Assembly: GCA_947074205.1 (NCBI GenBank)
Contig: CAMTOQ010000010.1
Coordinates: 20,475-84,474 of the forward strand
Reading direction: 5' to 3'
DNA: 64,000 bases
Source of the DNA: an uncultured Bacteroides sp.
Lineage (GTDB): Bacteria > Bacteroidota > Bacteroidia > Bacteroidales > Bacteroidaceae
Below the pieces are notes generated by a model. It saw only the letters and a program-made list of their open reading frames with translations, did not search any database and had not been told where the DNA came from. A program made the translations under genes and the position numbers. Positions 46,472 to 55,409 of this stretch are shown here, one piece after another (within the stretch, counting starts at the first letter, position 1; the number at the start of each line of letters is the position of its first letter).

Positions 46472-46672
46472 AGTTATTCTATTATTATCGTTTTTGCATA
46501 GATAAGGGCAAGGCTCGTGCCAAAAGGGTAGATTGTTGATTATCAACAGTTAGAGCAAAATAAAGGGTGTTCGATATTGAACAGTTTGTACGGTTTTGGC
46601 GATGGTTTGCGTTCAAAATCTTCAACCATAAAACATAAAGCCGATAATCTTTGCTAGTTCACACTCTTTCAC

Positions 46673-46680
46673 TACCTTTG
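46673..46680 (+). promoter_or_regulatory. -7 element of the cobalamin-uptake operon
   Basis: TACCTTTG (TAnnTTTG) lies just upstream of the riboswitch, placing the transcript start near 46687. Confidence 0.65.
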
Positions 46681-46686
46681 CCTCCG

Positions 46687-46867
46687 TATTGGTTTGCAGT
46701 TCCTCTATTGACGAGGGAAGCAATTAAAAGGGAATCAGGTGAGAATCCTGAACAGTCCCGCTGCTGTAAGTTCCACTATAAGTTAAAGACACAACTACTC
46801 AACTCACGCCACTGGTTCATTGAACCGGGAAGGCAGTCGATAACCGGAACAAGTCAGAAGACCTGCC
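46687..46867 (+). ncRNA. Cobalamin riboswitch upstream of btuB-like gene
   Basis: Core elements in order are GGGAATCAGGTGAGAAT, CCTGAACAGTCCCGCTG, CTGTAAG and GTCAGAAGACCTGCC. GTATTGG near the 5' end can pair with CCATAC after the last box as stem P1. It is about 195 bases upstream of the receptor gene. Confidence 0.95.
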
Positions 46868-47041
46868 ATACTACTCTAATTTCATTGCTTTCGAGGAAAA
46901 AGCGTTGAGTCTAATGGCAGGGATACTACTCCATCTCTACATTTCATTCATCACTAAGACTTTAAGAAAGTAACATTTTTATCTTTAATAAACTCTGCCA
47001 AGTTTATTAGTATGTCCGGTCGAAGTGATTCGCCCGGACAT
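46862..47041 (+). promoter_or_regulatory. Probable expression platform of the cobalamin riboswitch
   Basis: CCTGCCAT (46862-46869), the 3' end of the aptamer, is perfectly complementary to ATGGCAGG (46914-46921), so it can leave P1 and pair downstream. Two further hairpins follow: TAATAAACT/AGTTTATTA (46986-47009) and ATGTCCGG/CCGGACAT (47012-47041), the latter ending 20 bases before the start codon. No long U-run follows. Confidence 0.5.
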
Positions 47042-47061
47042 TTAAAACGTATAATTTAAGA

Positions 47062-49113
47062 ATGATTACTATAGACCGATTTATGTTGTGTTCTAGAGGG
47101 ACATTACTTTACACGATTCTAATTTTTATCTGCCTTCTTCTAAATCCCATCCTATGGGCACAGACAGCTAAGGTGGATACAACTTCGCTATACGCAATTC
47201 CCGAGGTGGTTATATCGACTCTACATCAAACTCAGGAAGTACGTTCGGCCACTCCAATGCAGTCATTCAACCGCAGCGAGCTAGACCGTATGCAAGCCTT
47301 ACAGATTTCGGATGCGGCGAAACATTTCGCAGGTGTCACGGTGAAAGATTACGGAGGTATCGGTGGGCTGAAAACTATCTCCATCCGTAGCCTAGGAGCC
47401 GAACATACGGCAGTAGGACTAGACGGCATCGCCATCACCAATAGTCAAACAGGACAGATAGATATTGGTCGATTTTCGTTGGAAAATGTAGACCAACTTT
47501 CGCTTAGCAACGGGCAGAGTGAAAACATATTTCAGCCGGCACGTTTCTTTGCATCAGCAGGGCTATTGAATATTCAGACAATTGCACCTGTTTTTAAAAA
47601 AGATGAAAAGTTTCGCACCACAGCTTTACTGAAGGCGGGATCGTGGGGATTGATTAACCCTGCCTTGTGGATAGACTATAAATTATCTACAAAATGGACA
47701 ATGTCGGTCAATGGCGAATGGATGTCGGCAAACGGCCGTTATCCCTATACTCTGTCTTATGGAGACTCTTCCGACCTAACTTCGAAGGAGAAGCGCGCTA
47801 ACACCGATATTAAGTCGGGGCGTGTAGAGGCTAGTTTATATGGACAGTTGTCAGAAAAGGAGCAGATACAATTAAAAGCGTATTACTACGAATCTTCGCG
47901 TGGATTGCCCAATGCTACAACTTTTTACTACGACTATGCTTCACAACACCTCTGGGATAAGAATCTATTTGTTCAAGCCAAATATAAAAAAGAATTCTCT
48001 GAGAAATGGGTATTCCAAACTTTGGGCAAATGGGATTACAGCTACCAACGCTATCTTGACCCAGACTACAAAAACACAGAGCAGAAGCAAGATAGTCGCT
48101 ATCGCCAATATGAATACTATCTATCTGCCGTTGCACTCTATAGAGTATTGCCCAACCTATCATTCTCGGCTACCACCGATGGAAGCATACAGACACTTGA
48201 CGTAAACAGTGCCAATTTCGCCAAACCTCAACGCTATTCATGGCTCACGGCTGTAGCGGGTAAATATATCAACGAATGGCTCACTCTATCGGCTTCGGGA
48301 CTCTTCACGTTCGTCAACGAGGAGATAAGGCACGGCAAGAGCGGTGCCAACTATCGCCGACTAACACCCTTTGCAAGCGCAGTGTTCAAGCCCTTTGCGC
48401 AAGAAGACTTCCGCATCCGTTTCTTCTATAAGGAAGTATTCAGACTTCCAAGTTTCAACGACCTATACTATGGCCAAATTGGTAGCACCGATTTGAAGCC
48501 CGAAAGCGTAGATCAATACAATTTAGGAGTGACCTACAGTCGTGCCATCTGTCCACTAGTACCCTTTATTAAATTCACTGTGGATGCGTATTATAACAAG
48601 GTGAAAGACAAAATTATAGCCACTCCTACAAAGAATCTGTTTATTTGGAGTATGGTAAACCTCGGCAAGGTAGAGATTAAAGGAGTTGATGTGACGGGAT
48701 TAGTTCAACTTCAACCCTTCAGTGATATCAAACTAAATCTATCGGGAAACTATACCTACCAACGATCTTTAGACAAGAGCGATGCTAATGGTAAAACTTA
48801 TAACCATCAGATTGCTTACACCCCACGCGTATCGGCATCGGGACAAGCCGCAATGGAGAGCCCGTGGCTAAACGTCTCCTACACGTTGCTCTTCTCTGGA
48901 AAGCGTTATTGTCTAGGACAAAACATCAGCGAAAACCGCCTGCCTAGCTATACAGACCATAGCCTATCAATCTATCGCGATTTCACAATACGCATGATTC
49001 GTGCTACCATCAACATTGAGGTATTGAATCTACTGAACAAGAATTACGAGATTGTGAAAAACTTCCCCATGCCGGGTCGTTCGTTTCGAGGTACTCTAAA
49101 AGTTACATTCTAG
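47062..49113 (+). CDS. btuB: TonB-dependent outer-membrane receptor, probable cobalamin transporter
   Basis: A 683-residue receptor. The signal peptide ends near residue 33 (NPILWAQT). The plug domain (about 60-170) carries MQALQISDAAKHFAGVTVKDYGG and SIRSLGAEHTAVGLDGI, and a 22-strand barrel ends in the aromatic strand RGTLKVTF. It has no N-terminal carboxypeptidase-like extension of the SusC type. Position behind a cobalamin riboswitch and ahead of a BtuG-like lipoprotein supports a role in cobalamin uptake. Confidence 0.9.
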   Translation: MITIDRFMLCSRGTLLYTILIFICLLLNPILWAQTAKVDTTSLYAIPEVVISTLHQTQEVRSATPMQSFNRSELDRMQALQISDAAKHFAGVTVKDYGGIGGLKTISIRSLGAEHTAVGLDGIAITNSQTGQIDIGRFSLENVDQLSLSNGQSENIFQPARFFASAGLLNIQTIAPVFKKDEKFRTTALLKAGSWGLINPALWIDYKLSTKWTMSVNGEWMSANGRYPYTLSYGDSSDLTSKEKRANTDIKSGRVEASLYGQLSEKEQIQLKAYYYESSRGLPNATTFYYDYASQHLWDKNLFVQAKYKKEFSEKWVFQTLGKWDYSYQRYLDPDYKNTEQKQDSRYRQYEYYLSAVALYRVLPNLSFSATTDGSIQTLDVNSANFAKPQRYSWLTAVAGKYINEWLTLSASGLFTFVNEEIRHGKSGANYRRLTPFASAVFKPFAQEDFRIRFFYKEVFRLPSFNDLYYGQIGSTDLKPESVDQYNLGVTYSRAICPLVPFIKFTVDAYYNKVKDKIIATPTKNLFIWSMVNLGKVEIKGVDVTGLVQLQPFSDIKLNLSGNYTYQRSLDKSDANGKTYNHQIAYTPRVSASGQAAMESPWLNVSYTLLFSGKRYCLGQNISENRLPSYTDHSLSIYRDFTIRMIRATINIEVLNLLNKNYEIVKNFPMPGRSFRGTLKVTF

Positions 49114-49116
49114 AAG

Positions 49117-51090
49117 ATGAAAAAATATAGACTAATATTACCCTACCTCTATCTTTTGGTAACCCTGCTAATTCAGGGATGCGACGATATGCATGACTAC
49201 GATCTACCCACAACAGGAGGTATAATTGGAGAAGAAAATACAGCAGAAATATATGTATTGTGCGAAGGTTTATTCAATCAAAATAACAGTAGCCTAGCTC
49301 GACACTCCTTCTCAAACAATAAAACTATCAACAACTACTTTCAAACACTCAATCATCGTGGCTTGGGAGATACAGCCAACGATATGCAACTATACAACGA
49401 GCGGATTTACATCGTGGTCAATGTATCGAGCCAGATTGAGGTGATCGATTTCAACACAGGACTTACCATTAAGCAGATTCCTATTTTACAAGATAATGGT
49501 AGTTCGCGTCAGCCTCGCAGTATCACCTTCTATGGCAACAAAGGTTATGTATGTTGCTTCGATGGCACCATTGTGCGTATCGACCTAGAAAGTCTTATGA
49601 TTGACGGGGCAGTTAAAGCGGGGCGTAACCCCGATGGAATCTGCGTTCAGAACGGCAAACTCTATGTATCGAACTCTGGCGGACTTGATATAGAGACAAT
49701 AGGTGCTGATAAAACGGTGAGCGTGATTGATATCGCTTCTTTCGAGAAGATGAAAGATATCACGGTAGGTGCTAATCCTGGCAAGATTGCGGCGGGTTGG
49801 AACGAAACAGTATTAGTCATCACTCGAGGGGAGGATGTGAAGAATGGCGATTATCGCCTAGTTGAGATTGATAGTAATGTAGATGAGGTGAGTCATGTAT
49901 TCGAAGAGCGAGCATTGAACTTTGCCGTAAATGACGAGTTGATCTATCTCTACGACTATCAATATAGCACACAACAGACTTCTTACAAAGTAATGAACCA
50001 ACGCACAAGGCAAGTGATAAATAATAATTTCATTATCGATCAAACCCAAATATCTACTCCTTATGGAATTTTTGTCAACCCATTTAATGGTAATATATAC
50101 ATCACAGACGCGTACACCTATAATGTAAAGGGAGATCTGCTTTGCTTCAATCCTCAAGGGGAACTGCAATACCGCCTCGATAATATAGGGATGAACCCTA
50201 ATAAAATTATTTTTAGCGAACAGGCCTCGCAAAGTCAAATTGACCCACTGCCCGAAGAAGATACGACAGCCAATGCGTTTGCCAATAAAGTAGTAGAATA
50301 TCGCCCTGCTCCCGGTCAGTATATGAACACCACTACTATGGCCTACAAAGAAGGCTTCAATGAATTACAGATACTAGAATATGCTACGGAGCGAATTCAA
50401 AATAAATACCTTATTTCGCTGGGTGCATTCGGTGGATCTATCACTCTAGGATTTCATCAACCTATCACTAACATCATAGGAGCATACGACTTCAAAGTTT
50501 ATGGTAATGCATCGTATAACATATATGGAACAGCTACTGGTTTTTTGGGTGGCAGTTCAGAGCCGGGTATCGTTTGGGTCTCTAAAGACGAGAACGGCAA
50601 TGGGCTGCCCGACGACAGCTGGTACGAGTTGGCAGGTAGCGAATATAGCACCACCAACGAGACGCGTGGCTACGAAATCACCTACTACCGCCCTACTCCA
50701 TTAAATGGTGATGTGATATGGAAAGACAATCAAGGCAACGAAGGAGCAGTCTACCGTAACAACTATCACACGCAATCGTCCTATTTCCCCGAGTGGATAA
50801 AACAAGACGAACTGACATTTACAGGTACCCGTCTTAAAGACAATGCAATTAACGAGAATGGGATGTGGATAGGCTATTGCTACGAATGGGGCTATGCCGA
50901 TAACCATCCTAACTCTACCGAAATGTCGCAATTCAAAATAGATTGGGCTATAGATGGCAACGGCAAAAAGGTAGAGCTCGATCGTATCGACTTTGTTAGA
51001 ATTACCACAGCTGTTAATCAATATGCGGGCTCAATGGGAGAAATTTCTACCGAGGTGATGACTGTAGAAAATTTACATTACAATAAATAA
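49117..51090 (+). CDS. BtuG-like beta-propeller surface lipoprotein with extra C-terminal domain
   Basis: A 657-residue lipoprotein (lipobox ending LIQGC, Cys22). Residues about 45-375 form a YncE/DUF5074-like propeller with repeated blades such as RNPDGICVQNGKLYVSNSGG and IYIVVNVSSQIEVIDFNTG. BtuG proteins of this kind capture cobalamin on the surface and cap BtuB. Residues about 400-655 are a second, unrelated domain (VWVSKDENGNGLPDDSWYEL, MWIGYCYEWGYADNHPN), which makes it much longer than a propeller-only BtuG. It starts 3 bases after btuB. The cobalamin role is inferred from context. Confidence 0.78.
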   Translation: MKKYRLILPYLYLLVTLLIQGCDDMHDYDLPTTGGIIGEENTAEIYVLCEGLFNQNNSSLARHSFSNNKTINNYFQTLNHRGLGDTANDMQLYNERIYIVVNVSSQIEVIDFNTGLTIKQIPILQDNGSSRQPRSITFYGNKGYVCCFDGTIVRIDLESLMIDGAVKAGRNPDGICVQNGKLYVSNSGGLDIETIGADKTVSVIDIASFEKMKDITVGANPGKIAAGWNETVLVITRGEDVKNGDYRLVEIDSNVDEVSHVFEERALNFAVNDELIYLYDYQYSTQQTSYKVMNQRTRQVINNNFIIDQTQISTPYGIFVNPFNGNIYITDAYTYNVKGDLLCFNPQGELQYRLDNIGMNPNKIIFSEQASQSQIDPLPEEDTTANAFANKVVEYRPAPGQYMNTTTMAYKEGFNELQILEYATERIQNKYLISLGAFGGSITLGFHQPITNIIGAYDFKVYGNASYNIYGTATGFLGGSSEPGIVWVSKDENGNGLPDDSWYELAGSEYSTTNETRGYEITYYRPTPLNGDVIWKDNQGNEGAVYRNNYHTQSSYFPEWIKQDELTFTGTRLKDNAINENGMWIGYCYEWGYADNHPNSTEMSQFKIDWAIDGNGKKVELDRIDFVRITTAVNQYAGSMGEISTEVMTVENLHYNK

Positions 51091-51125
51091 ACCAAATTAT
51101 AAACTCTCAATTTAAACTAATTAAG

Positions 51126-51899
51126 ATGAACTTTAAAAAACTATCTATGGCAATGCTGCTCTTGACAGCATTTGTATTCACTGCTTGTAACGACGACGAT
51201 AAGAAAGAAATTATAGTAGTAGGCTTTAATGATAAGCTAACCACTGCGAACACTACTTTCTCTACCGACCTAGGTGTTGAAGATACTTCTAACCCGTATG
51301 GCAGCACTTTCGTCTATCAGTTTAAAGATAGCAATAGTGCAGTAGAGCTAAACCATTTCTACTCGGATTGGGGTTATGGCCCAAGCTTTAGTGGTGGATT
51401 TACCTACACCAACACGACCGATAAAACTACTCCGGGGTTTAGCAACATAAGCGCTATTACAGCAACAGGTAAAACTGGAGCTGTATATTTGACTTCGAAT
51501 ACTAGTGAATTTAGTGTAGCTCGTATCACCAACCTTAAATCGAATGATTTTAAGTTCAAAGGTGCATGGGTGACAAATACGACTTATGCTTATCTAGCAG
51601 TAATCGAAGGTAAGGATGGCTACCTTGATCAAACTAAGTTTAACGACGGAGATTGGTTTATCCTTACTGCAACAGGCTTTTCGGCAGACAACAAAGAAGT
51701 AGGTAAAGTAGATTTCTACCTTGCCGACTTTCGCAATGGAAAGAAAGAGGCGATAAATACTTGGAAATGGTTCGACTGGTCGGCTATAGCTCATGCAGAA
51801 TACATCAAGTTCACCATGTCATCGAGCGACACTGGAGAATATGGCATGAACACTCCGGCTTATTTCTGCCTAGACGATATAACACTAGAGGAGAAATAG
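51126..51899 (+). CDS. DUF4465-family lipoprotein
   Basis: A 257-residue lipoprotein (FVFTAC, Cys21) with a beta-sandwich DUF4465 domain. Typical elements are STDLGVEDTSNPYG, FYSDWGYGPSFSGGFTYTNTTD and the end PAYFCLDDITLE. It is the third gene behind the cobalamin riboswitch, 35 bases after the BtuG-like gene. A second surface cobalamin-binding protein is a reasonable guess, but nothing in the sequence proves ligand binding. Confidence 0.75.
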   Translation: MNFKKLSMAMLLLTAFVFTACNDDDKKEIIVVGFNDKLTTANTTFSTDLGVEDTSNPYGSTFVYQFKDSNSAVELNHFYSDWGYGPSFSGGFTYTNTTDKTTPGFSNISAITATGKTGAVYLTSNTSEFSVARITNLKSNDFKFKGAWVTNTTYAYLAVIEGKDGYLDQTKFNDGDWFILTATGFSADNKEVGKVDFYLADFRNGKKEAINTWKWFDWSAIAHAEYIKFTMSSSDTGEYGMNTPAYFCLDDITLEEK

Positions 51900-52000
51900 A
51901 AAAACAACATTATTCTGAATCATTCTCTTAAAAAATATTAGGTACACAGTAGATTAAGCTCTATATTTGTTATTAGTTTTTCACTAAAACATTTTAAGTT

Positions 52001-52276
52001 ATGATAAGAATAAATGTATTTATCAGAGTTAACGAAACCTATCATGCAGAAATGCTTTCTACAGCGCAAGAGTTAACAAAACTTTCTCTCCAAGAAGAAG
52101 GATGTGTGGCTTATGATGTGTTTCAAAGTGCTACGCGCCCAGACGTGTTGATGATCTGCGAAACTTGGGCTACAGCCGAATCGCTAAAAGCGCATGAAGC
52201 TACTTCACACTTCGCCGCACTAGTAGGAAAGATGCAAGATATGGGCGAACTAAAACTCGAGAAATTCAATTTTTAA
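52001..52276 (+). CDS. Antibiotic-biosynthesis-monooxygenase-like protein (YgiN type)
   Basis: A 91-residue ABM-fold protein with the ferredoxin-like dimer pattern. It contains IRINVFIRVNETYHAEML, LQEEGCVAYDVFQSATRPD and CETWATAESLKAHEATSHF, the last being the conserved HxxTxHF motif. Members are quinol monooxygenases or related small-molecule oxygenases, and some act without cofactor. A -7 element TATATTTG lies at 51962-51969. It is a single gene followed by a terminator. Confidence 0.88.
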   Translation: MIRINVFIRVNETYHAEMLSTAQELTKLSLQEEGCVAYDVFQSATRPDVLMICETWATAESLKAHEATSHFAALVGKMQDMGELKLEKFNF

Positions 52277-52305
52277 ACTCACCCTGAGAATAATACTGGT
52301 TGTTT

Positions 52306-52355
52306 AAACACCGTTTAACCCTCATAAAAAGGGGTAAACGGTGTTTGTTATTTTT
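52306..52355 (+). terminator. Terminator after the ABM gene
   Basis: AAACACCGTTTA and TAAACGGTGTTT pair, followed by GTTATTTTT. Confidence 0.88.
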
Positions 52356-52497
52356 AGCATTTACAACTAATTCATTTACAGACAACAAAAACAGTAATAG
52401 TGTAATCTACAACATTTTAAACACTATTTAAAACATTAGAAAAACAAATAATCTTTTCTTTGCGCCGTTAATTTAACACATAAAACCAAAGTAAAAG

Positions 52498-54612
52498 ATG
52501 AGAAAAAGATTTTTAGGTATTATGCTGTTTCTTACTGCAGTGTTGACTTCTTGTAACCAATTCGAGGAGTTTAACGATGTAGCAAAGGATGCACAGCAAG
52601 ATTTAAATGGCGAGACACGCGCCAACAATTCACAAACACCATTAGTAGTAGGTTACTTCCCTTCTTGGAGTGAAACCTACCCTACTGCAGCGGGCAGCCG
52701 ATTGAGAAATATGCCCGAAGAAGTGACTCACATTTTCCTTTCATTTATCAAGCCAAACATGCGTTACACCAAAGGTTCATTCGACATCAAAGGTGTGGGT
52801 ATCGAAGTGCCTTATGATGGTATAGTACTGAAGGAGACAGTAGATCACTTGAAAGCTAAAGGTATTAAAGTAATTCTATCTATCGGTGGCGAGACTTATT
52901 GGGGAACTGATGAATCTTATGACATCGACTTCGTAGCAGTTGCCGACTTTGTTCGCGACTTTGGCTTCGACGGTATTGACTGGGATTACGAACCTAACGG
53001 TGGCTTCCAAACAATTGGTGAGCCTATCAACGTACAACGTTTCATCACTATGATTCGCGAATCGCGCAAACTACTCCCAAAGGAAGAAGGCTTCCTTATA
53101 GCTTGTGCTCCAGCCGGTTGTGGTGCTTTAGGCCGTCCTACCCCTTATGCTAACAATGACGATCCAACATCGCCTTATGCTTATGCAAAACGTGGTGAGG
53201 TAACAGGTGATGCACTTTCTAACGAGTACAATGCTACTGCTCCAGAAGGCTACACCATTTCTCTTTATGGCTTTGCTTCGACTGGCCACATGATTCCTGT
53301 ATTCAAGGAGGTAGGCCATGACATCGACTTTGTGGCTTTCCAAGGCTACAATACGGGGTCGGCTTCTCAACGCGAAATCATGTACGATTCTTATGCTTAC
53401 TACGCTAACATCTACGGCTTCCGTGTAGCATTTGGTATGCACGTGCCTGCTGAGCCATGGGGCCCTTACTATACATACACAGAAGATAAAGTACGCGAGT
53501 ACACTGCCTATGTAGCAGAAGGTGGTCGTCACAATCGTGCCGGCAAAGGTGACGGTGTGATGTTCTGGCAGTTGCTTCAGGTATCGGCAGTAGACAGAAA
53601 CATGGATGGTATTAAGTATTCTCAAATCTCTTATGAGATCCTTGAGAACCACTCACCTGTAACTACTCCATCCGTAAGTATTATTTCTCCTATAGCCAAC
53701 ACACTTGTGCGCGAAAGCGAATCTTTCAACTTTGTAGCTCGTGTGAAGCGTGCAACAAAGGCTGAGTTCTATGTAGACAATATTTTGGTTGCTACGGCAA
53801 CTGCCGAGCCTTTCCAAACTACAATCAGCAATCTTGAAATAGGTACTCACGACCTTAAAGTTGTTGTTTCGAACGCACAAGGCGAAACAGCCACTGCTAC
53901 ATCTACAATCAAGGTGATTAGCGATGATTCTGTAGAAGACCTTCCTCTTTGGAACAAGGATACTGTGTATGCAACTGGTGGTACCTTGGTGCTTTACAGT
54001 AACAAAGTATGGTCTAACAAATGGTGGACACAAGGCGATATCCCTGGCCAATCAGACGTATGGGCATTTGTTAGAAACGTAGGCGAAGCTGGCGGCGACA
54101 CAGATAATGGTGGAGACAATGGAAACAACGGTGGCGATAACGGCAACACTGGTGGCGGCGACAACGGCAACACTGGCGGTGGCGACAACGGCAACACTGG
54201 TGGCGGTGACAACGGCAACACTGGTGGCGGTGACAACGGCAACACTGGTGGTGGTGACAACGGCAACACTGGTGGTGGTGACAATAGTCAAATAGAAGAG
54301 TACGACATCAACAAAACTTACTCTACTGCGGGCACTGTGGTAACCTACCAAGGTAAGAAGTACCGTAATAAATGGTGGGTAAATCCAGGTGAAGTTCCAG
54401 GCAACCCTAATGGCCCATGGGAGTTGATTCTAGAGAATGGCGAAGGCACTACACCTGACAAGGCTCTTGAATATGATATCAATGCAACCTACCCAACAGC
54501 AGGAACTCATGTTATTTATAATGGTAAAACTTATAAAAACAAATGGTATGTTTCAGCGGGCGACTATCCTGGCAAAGATCAATGGGGACCTTGGGAGCTA
54601 GTAACTCAGTAA
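52498..54612 (+). CDS. GH18 chitinase-type lipoprotein with three chitin-binding modules
   Basis: A 704-residue surface lipoprotein (LTSC, Cys19). A GH18 barrel spans about residues 47-380, with DGIDWDYE carrying the DxxDxDxE motif (Asp158, Asp161, Asp163, acid Glu165) and VILSIGGETYWG before it. A bacterial Ig-like domain (about 390-475) follows, then a CBM5/12-type module (SNKWWTQGDIPGQ), a GGGDNGNT repeat linker (about 538-597), and two further CBM5/12-type modules (RNKWWVNPGEVPG and KNKWYVSAGDYPG). The arrangement fits attack on insoluble chitin. It stands alone, without SusCD partners. Confidence 0.92.
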   Translation: MRKRFLGIMLFLTAVLTSCNQFEEFNDVAKDAQQDLNGETRANNSQTPLVVGYFPSWSETYPTAAGSRLRNMPEEVTHIFLSFIKPNMRYTKGSFDIKGVGIEVPYDGIVLKETVDHLKAKGIKVILSIGGETYWGTDESYDIDFVAVADFVRDFGFDGIDWDYEPNGGFQTIGEPINVQRFITMIRESRKLLPKEEGFLIACAPAGCGALGRPTPYANNDDPTSPYAYAKRGEVTGDALSNEYNATAPEGYTISLYGFASTGHMIPVFKEVGHDIDFVAFQGYNTGSASQREIMYDSYAYYANIYGFRVAFGMHVPAEPWGPYYTYTEDKVREYTAYVAEGGRHNRAGKGDGVMFWQLLQVSAVDRNMDGIKYSQISYEILENHSPVTTPSVSIISPIANTLVRESESFNFVARVKRATKAEFYVDNILVATATAEPFQTTISNLEIGTHDLKVVVSNAQGETATATSTIKVISDDSVEDLPLWNKDTVYATGGTLVLYSNKVWSNKWWTQGDIPGQSDVWAFVRNVGEAGGDTDNGGDNGNNGGDNGNTGGGDNGNTGGGDNGNTGGGDNGNTGGGDNGNTGGGDNGNTGGGDNSQIEEYDINKTYSTAGTVVTYQGKKYRNKWWVNPGEVPGNPNGPWELILENGEGTTPDKALEYDINATYPTAGTHVIYNGKTYKNKWYVSAGDYPGKDQWGPWELVTQ
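54111..54286 (+). repeat. In-frame 24-bp minisatellite coding the chitinase linker
   Basis: About six near-identical 24-base units encode the octapeptide GGGDNGNT, preceded by degenerate copies. Differences are mostly third-position (GGC/GGT). Such an array can change copy number in frame and so vary linker length between catalytic and binding modules. Confidence 0.9.
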
Positions 54613-54648
54613 TTTAAAGATTTAGGTAGATTAGCCCCTACCTTTCAG

Positions 54649-54688
54649 CCTCTGTCGGTAAGTATATTTACCGGCAGAGGTATTTTTG
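54649..54688 (+). terminator. Terminator after the chitinase gene
   Basis: CCTCTGTCGGTAA and TTACCGGCAGAGG pair (one T-G), followed by TATTTTTG. Confidence 0.88.
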
Positions 54689-54863
54689 TATAAAACCCTT
54701 TAGATGGATCTAATAACTACATTGGACTATAGAGCCACCAAGCTAATACGTAAGCCAATCTATGCCAATACATAGCCTTATATACTATGGGATTGCACAT
54801 CATCCACACTGTGCGTTAGAAACGTATAATCATCACTGCTAAATTAGAGTATTGCGTATTATC

Positions 54864-55025
54864 ATGACTAAACTAGAAGACATAAAACTAAAATACGATA
54901 TCTTATGGTTTGATATTTTTATGGATAGTGACATTATCACATTCGATAATAAAGAGAGATATTCAGCGGAGGAAATAAAAGTACTATTTGATCTATTAGT
55001 CGGCAATATTGGAGCTGCTTCTTAA
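54864..55025 (+). CDS. Possible small protein, function unknown
   Basis: A 53-codon ATG-to-TAA frame starting MTKLEDIKLKYDILWFDIFM and continuing with ERYSAEEIKVLFDLLVGN. Its composition is protein-like (charged amphipathic helix, then a hydrophobic one), but there is no clear promoter or neighbour. It may be a remnant at the junction. Confidence 0.35.
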   Translation: MTKLEDIKLKYDILWFDIFMDSDIITFDNKERYSAEEIKVLFDLLVGNIGAAS

Positions 55026-55236
55026 TCAAATGGACTCAACACAGAGGTAGATATCATCACAGTTTAGATAAGATTAAGAGTTGGAAATATTAAGTTTTTC
55101 ATGCATAGACTAGCTATGTTATACGCATAAAATAAACCTTAGCACCTGAATTTATCCGCAGCTCCCATTTACGGGCGAGCCAGCTATAAAAAAATAAGCC
55201 GTAAATATTAAATTTACAGCTTACATTCTTTACGCA

Positions 55237-55255
55237 CGGGAGGAGAGGCTCGAAC
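55237..55255 (-). other. tRNA 3'-end-like remnant, candidate attachment site
   Basis: On the minus strand GTTCGAGCCTCTCCTCCCG looks like the T-loop (GTTCGAG), T-stem and acceptor 3' strand of a tRNA. The rest of the tRNA is missing, because sequence to the right turns into the mobile element. This is the pattern expected at one end of an element integrated in a tRNA 3' end, with the intact tRNA at the far, unseen end. Confidence 0.35.
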
Positions 55256-55409
55256 TTTCCTACAATGGTTTTTGCTAAAACGTGATATTGATTATCAATT
55301 GTTTACGATTCTTGCAATGATGGTTTTTTACTTTATTCTGTCCCATTTATGTCCGCAGAAAATTGATTTAAGTGTATGAAAATAAGAATCATACATCTTT
55401 TTTTGTTTT

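Larger units (their letters stand above)
54613..55409. other. Junction region between chitinase and mobile element
   Basis: This 797-base stretch holds the chitinase terminator, one small possible ORF (54864-55025), an imperfect AT-rich hairpin AAGCCGTAAAT/ATTTACAGCTT (55196-55222), a tRNA-3'-end-like remnant (55237-55255), and a plus-strand terminator-like hairpin GTATGA/TCATAC with T-run near 55373-55405. The similar words CAATGGTTTTTGCT and GATGGTTTTTTACT near 55263 and 55319 could be recombinase arm sites. The rest shows nothing recognisable. Confidence 0.5.

Noticed and set aside
54111..54286. Repeated 24-bp units that could be mistaken for a CRISPR array
   Set aside because: Units adjoin without spacers and are in frame in a coding sequence as GGGDNGNT. 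No cas genes are present.
53994..54351. Long ORFs opposite the chitinase linker (proline- or valine/threonine-rich)
   Set aside because: They are products of the 24-bp repeat read on the other strand, with no start signals and no homology features.
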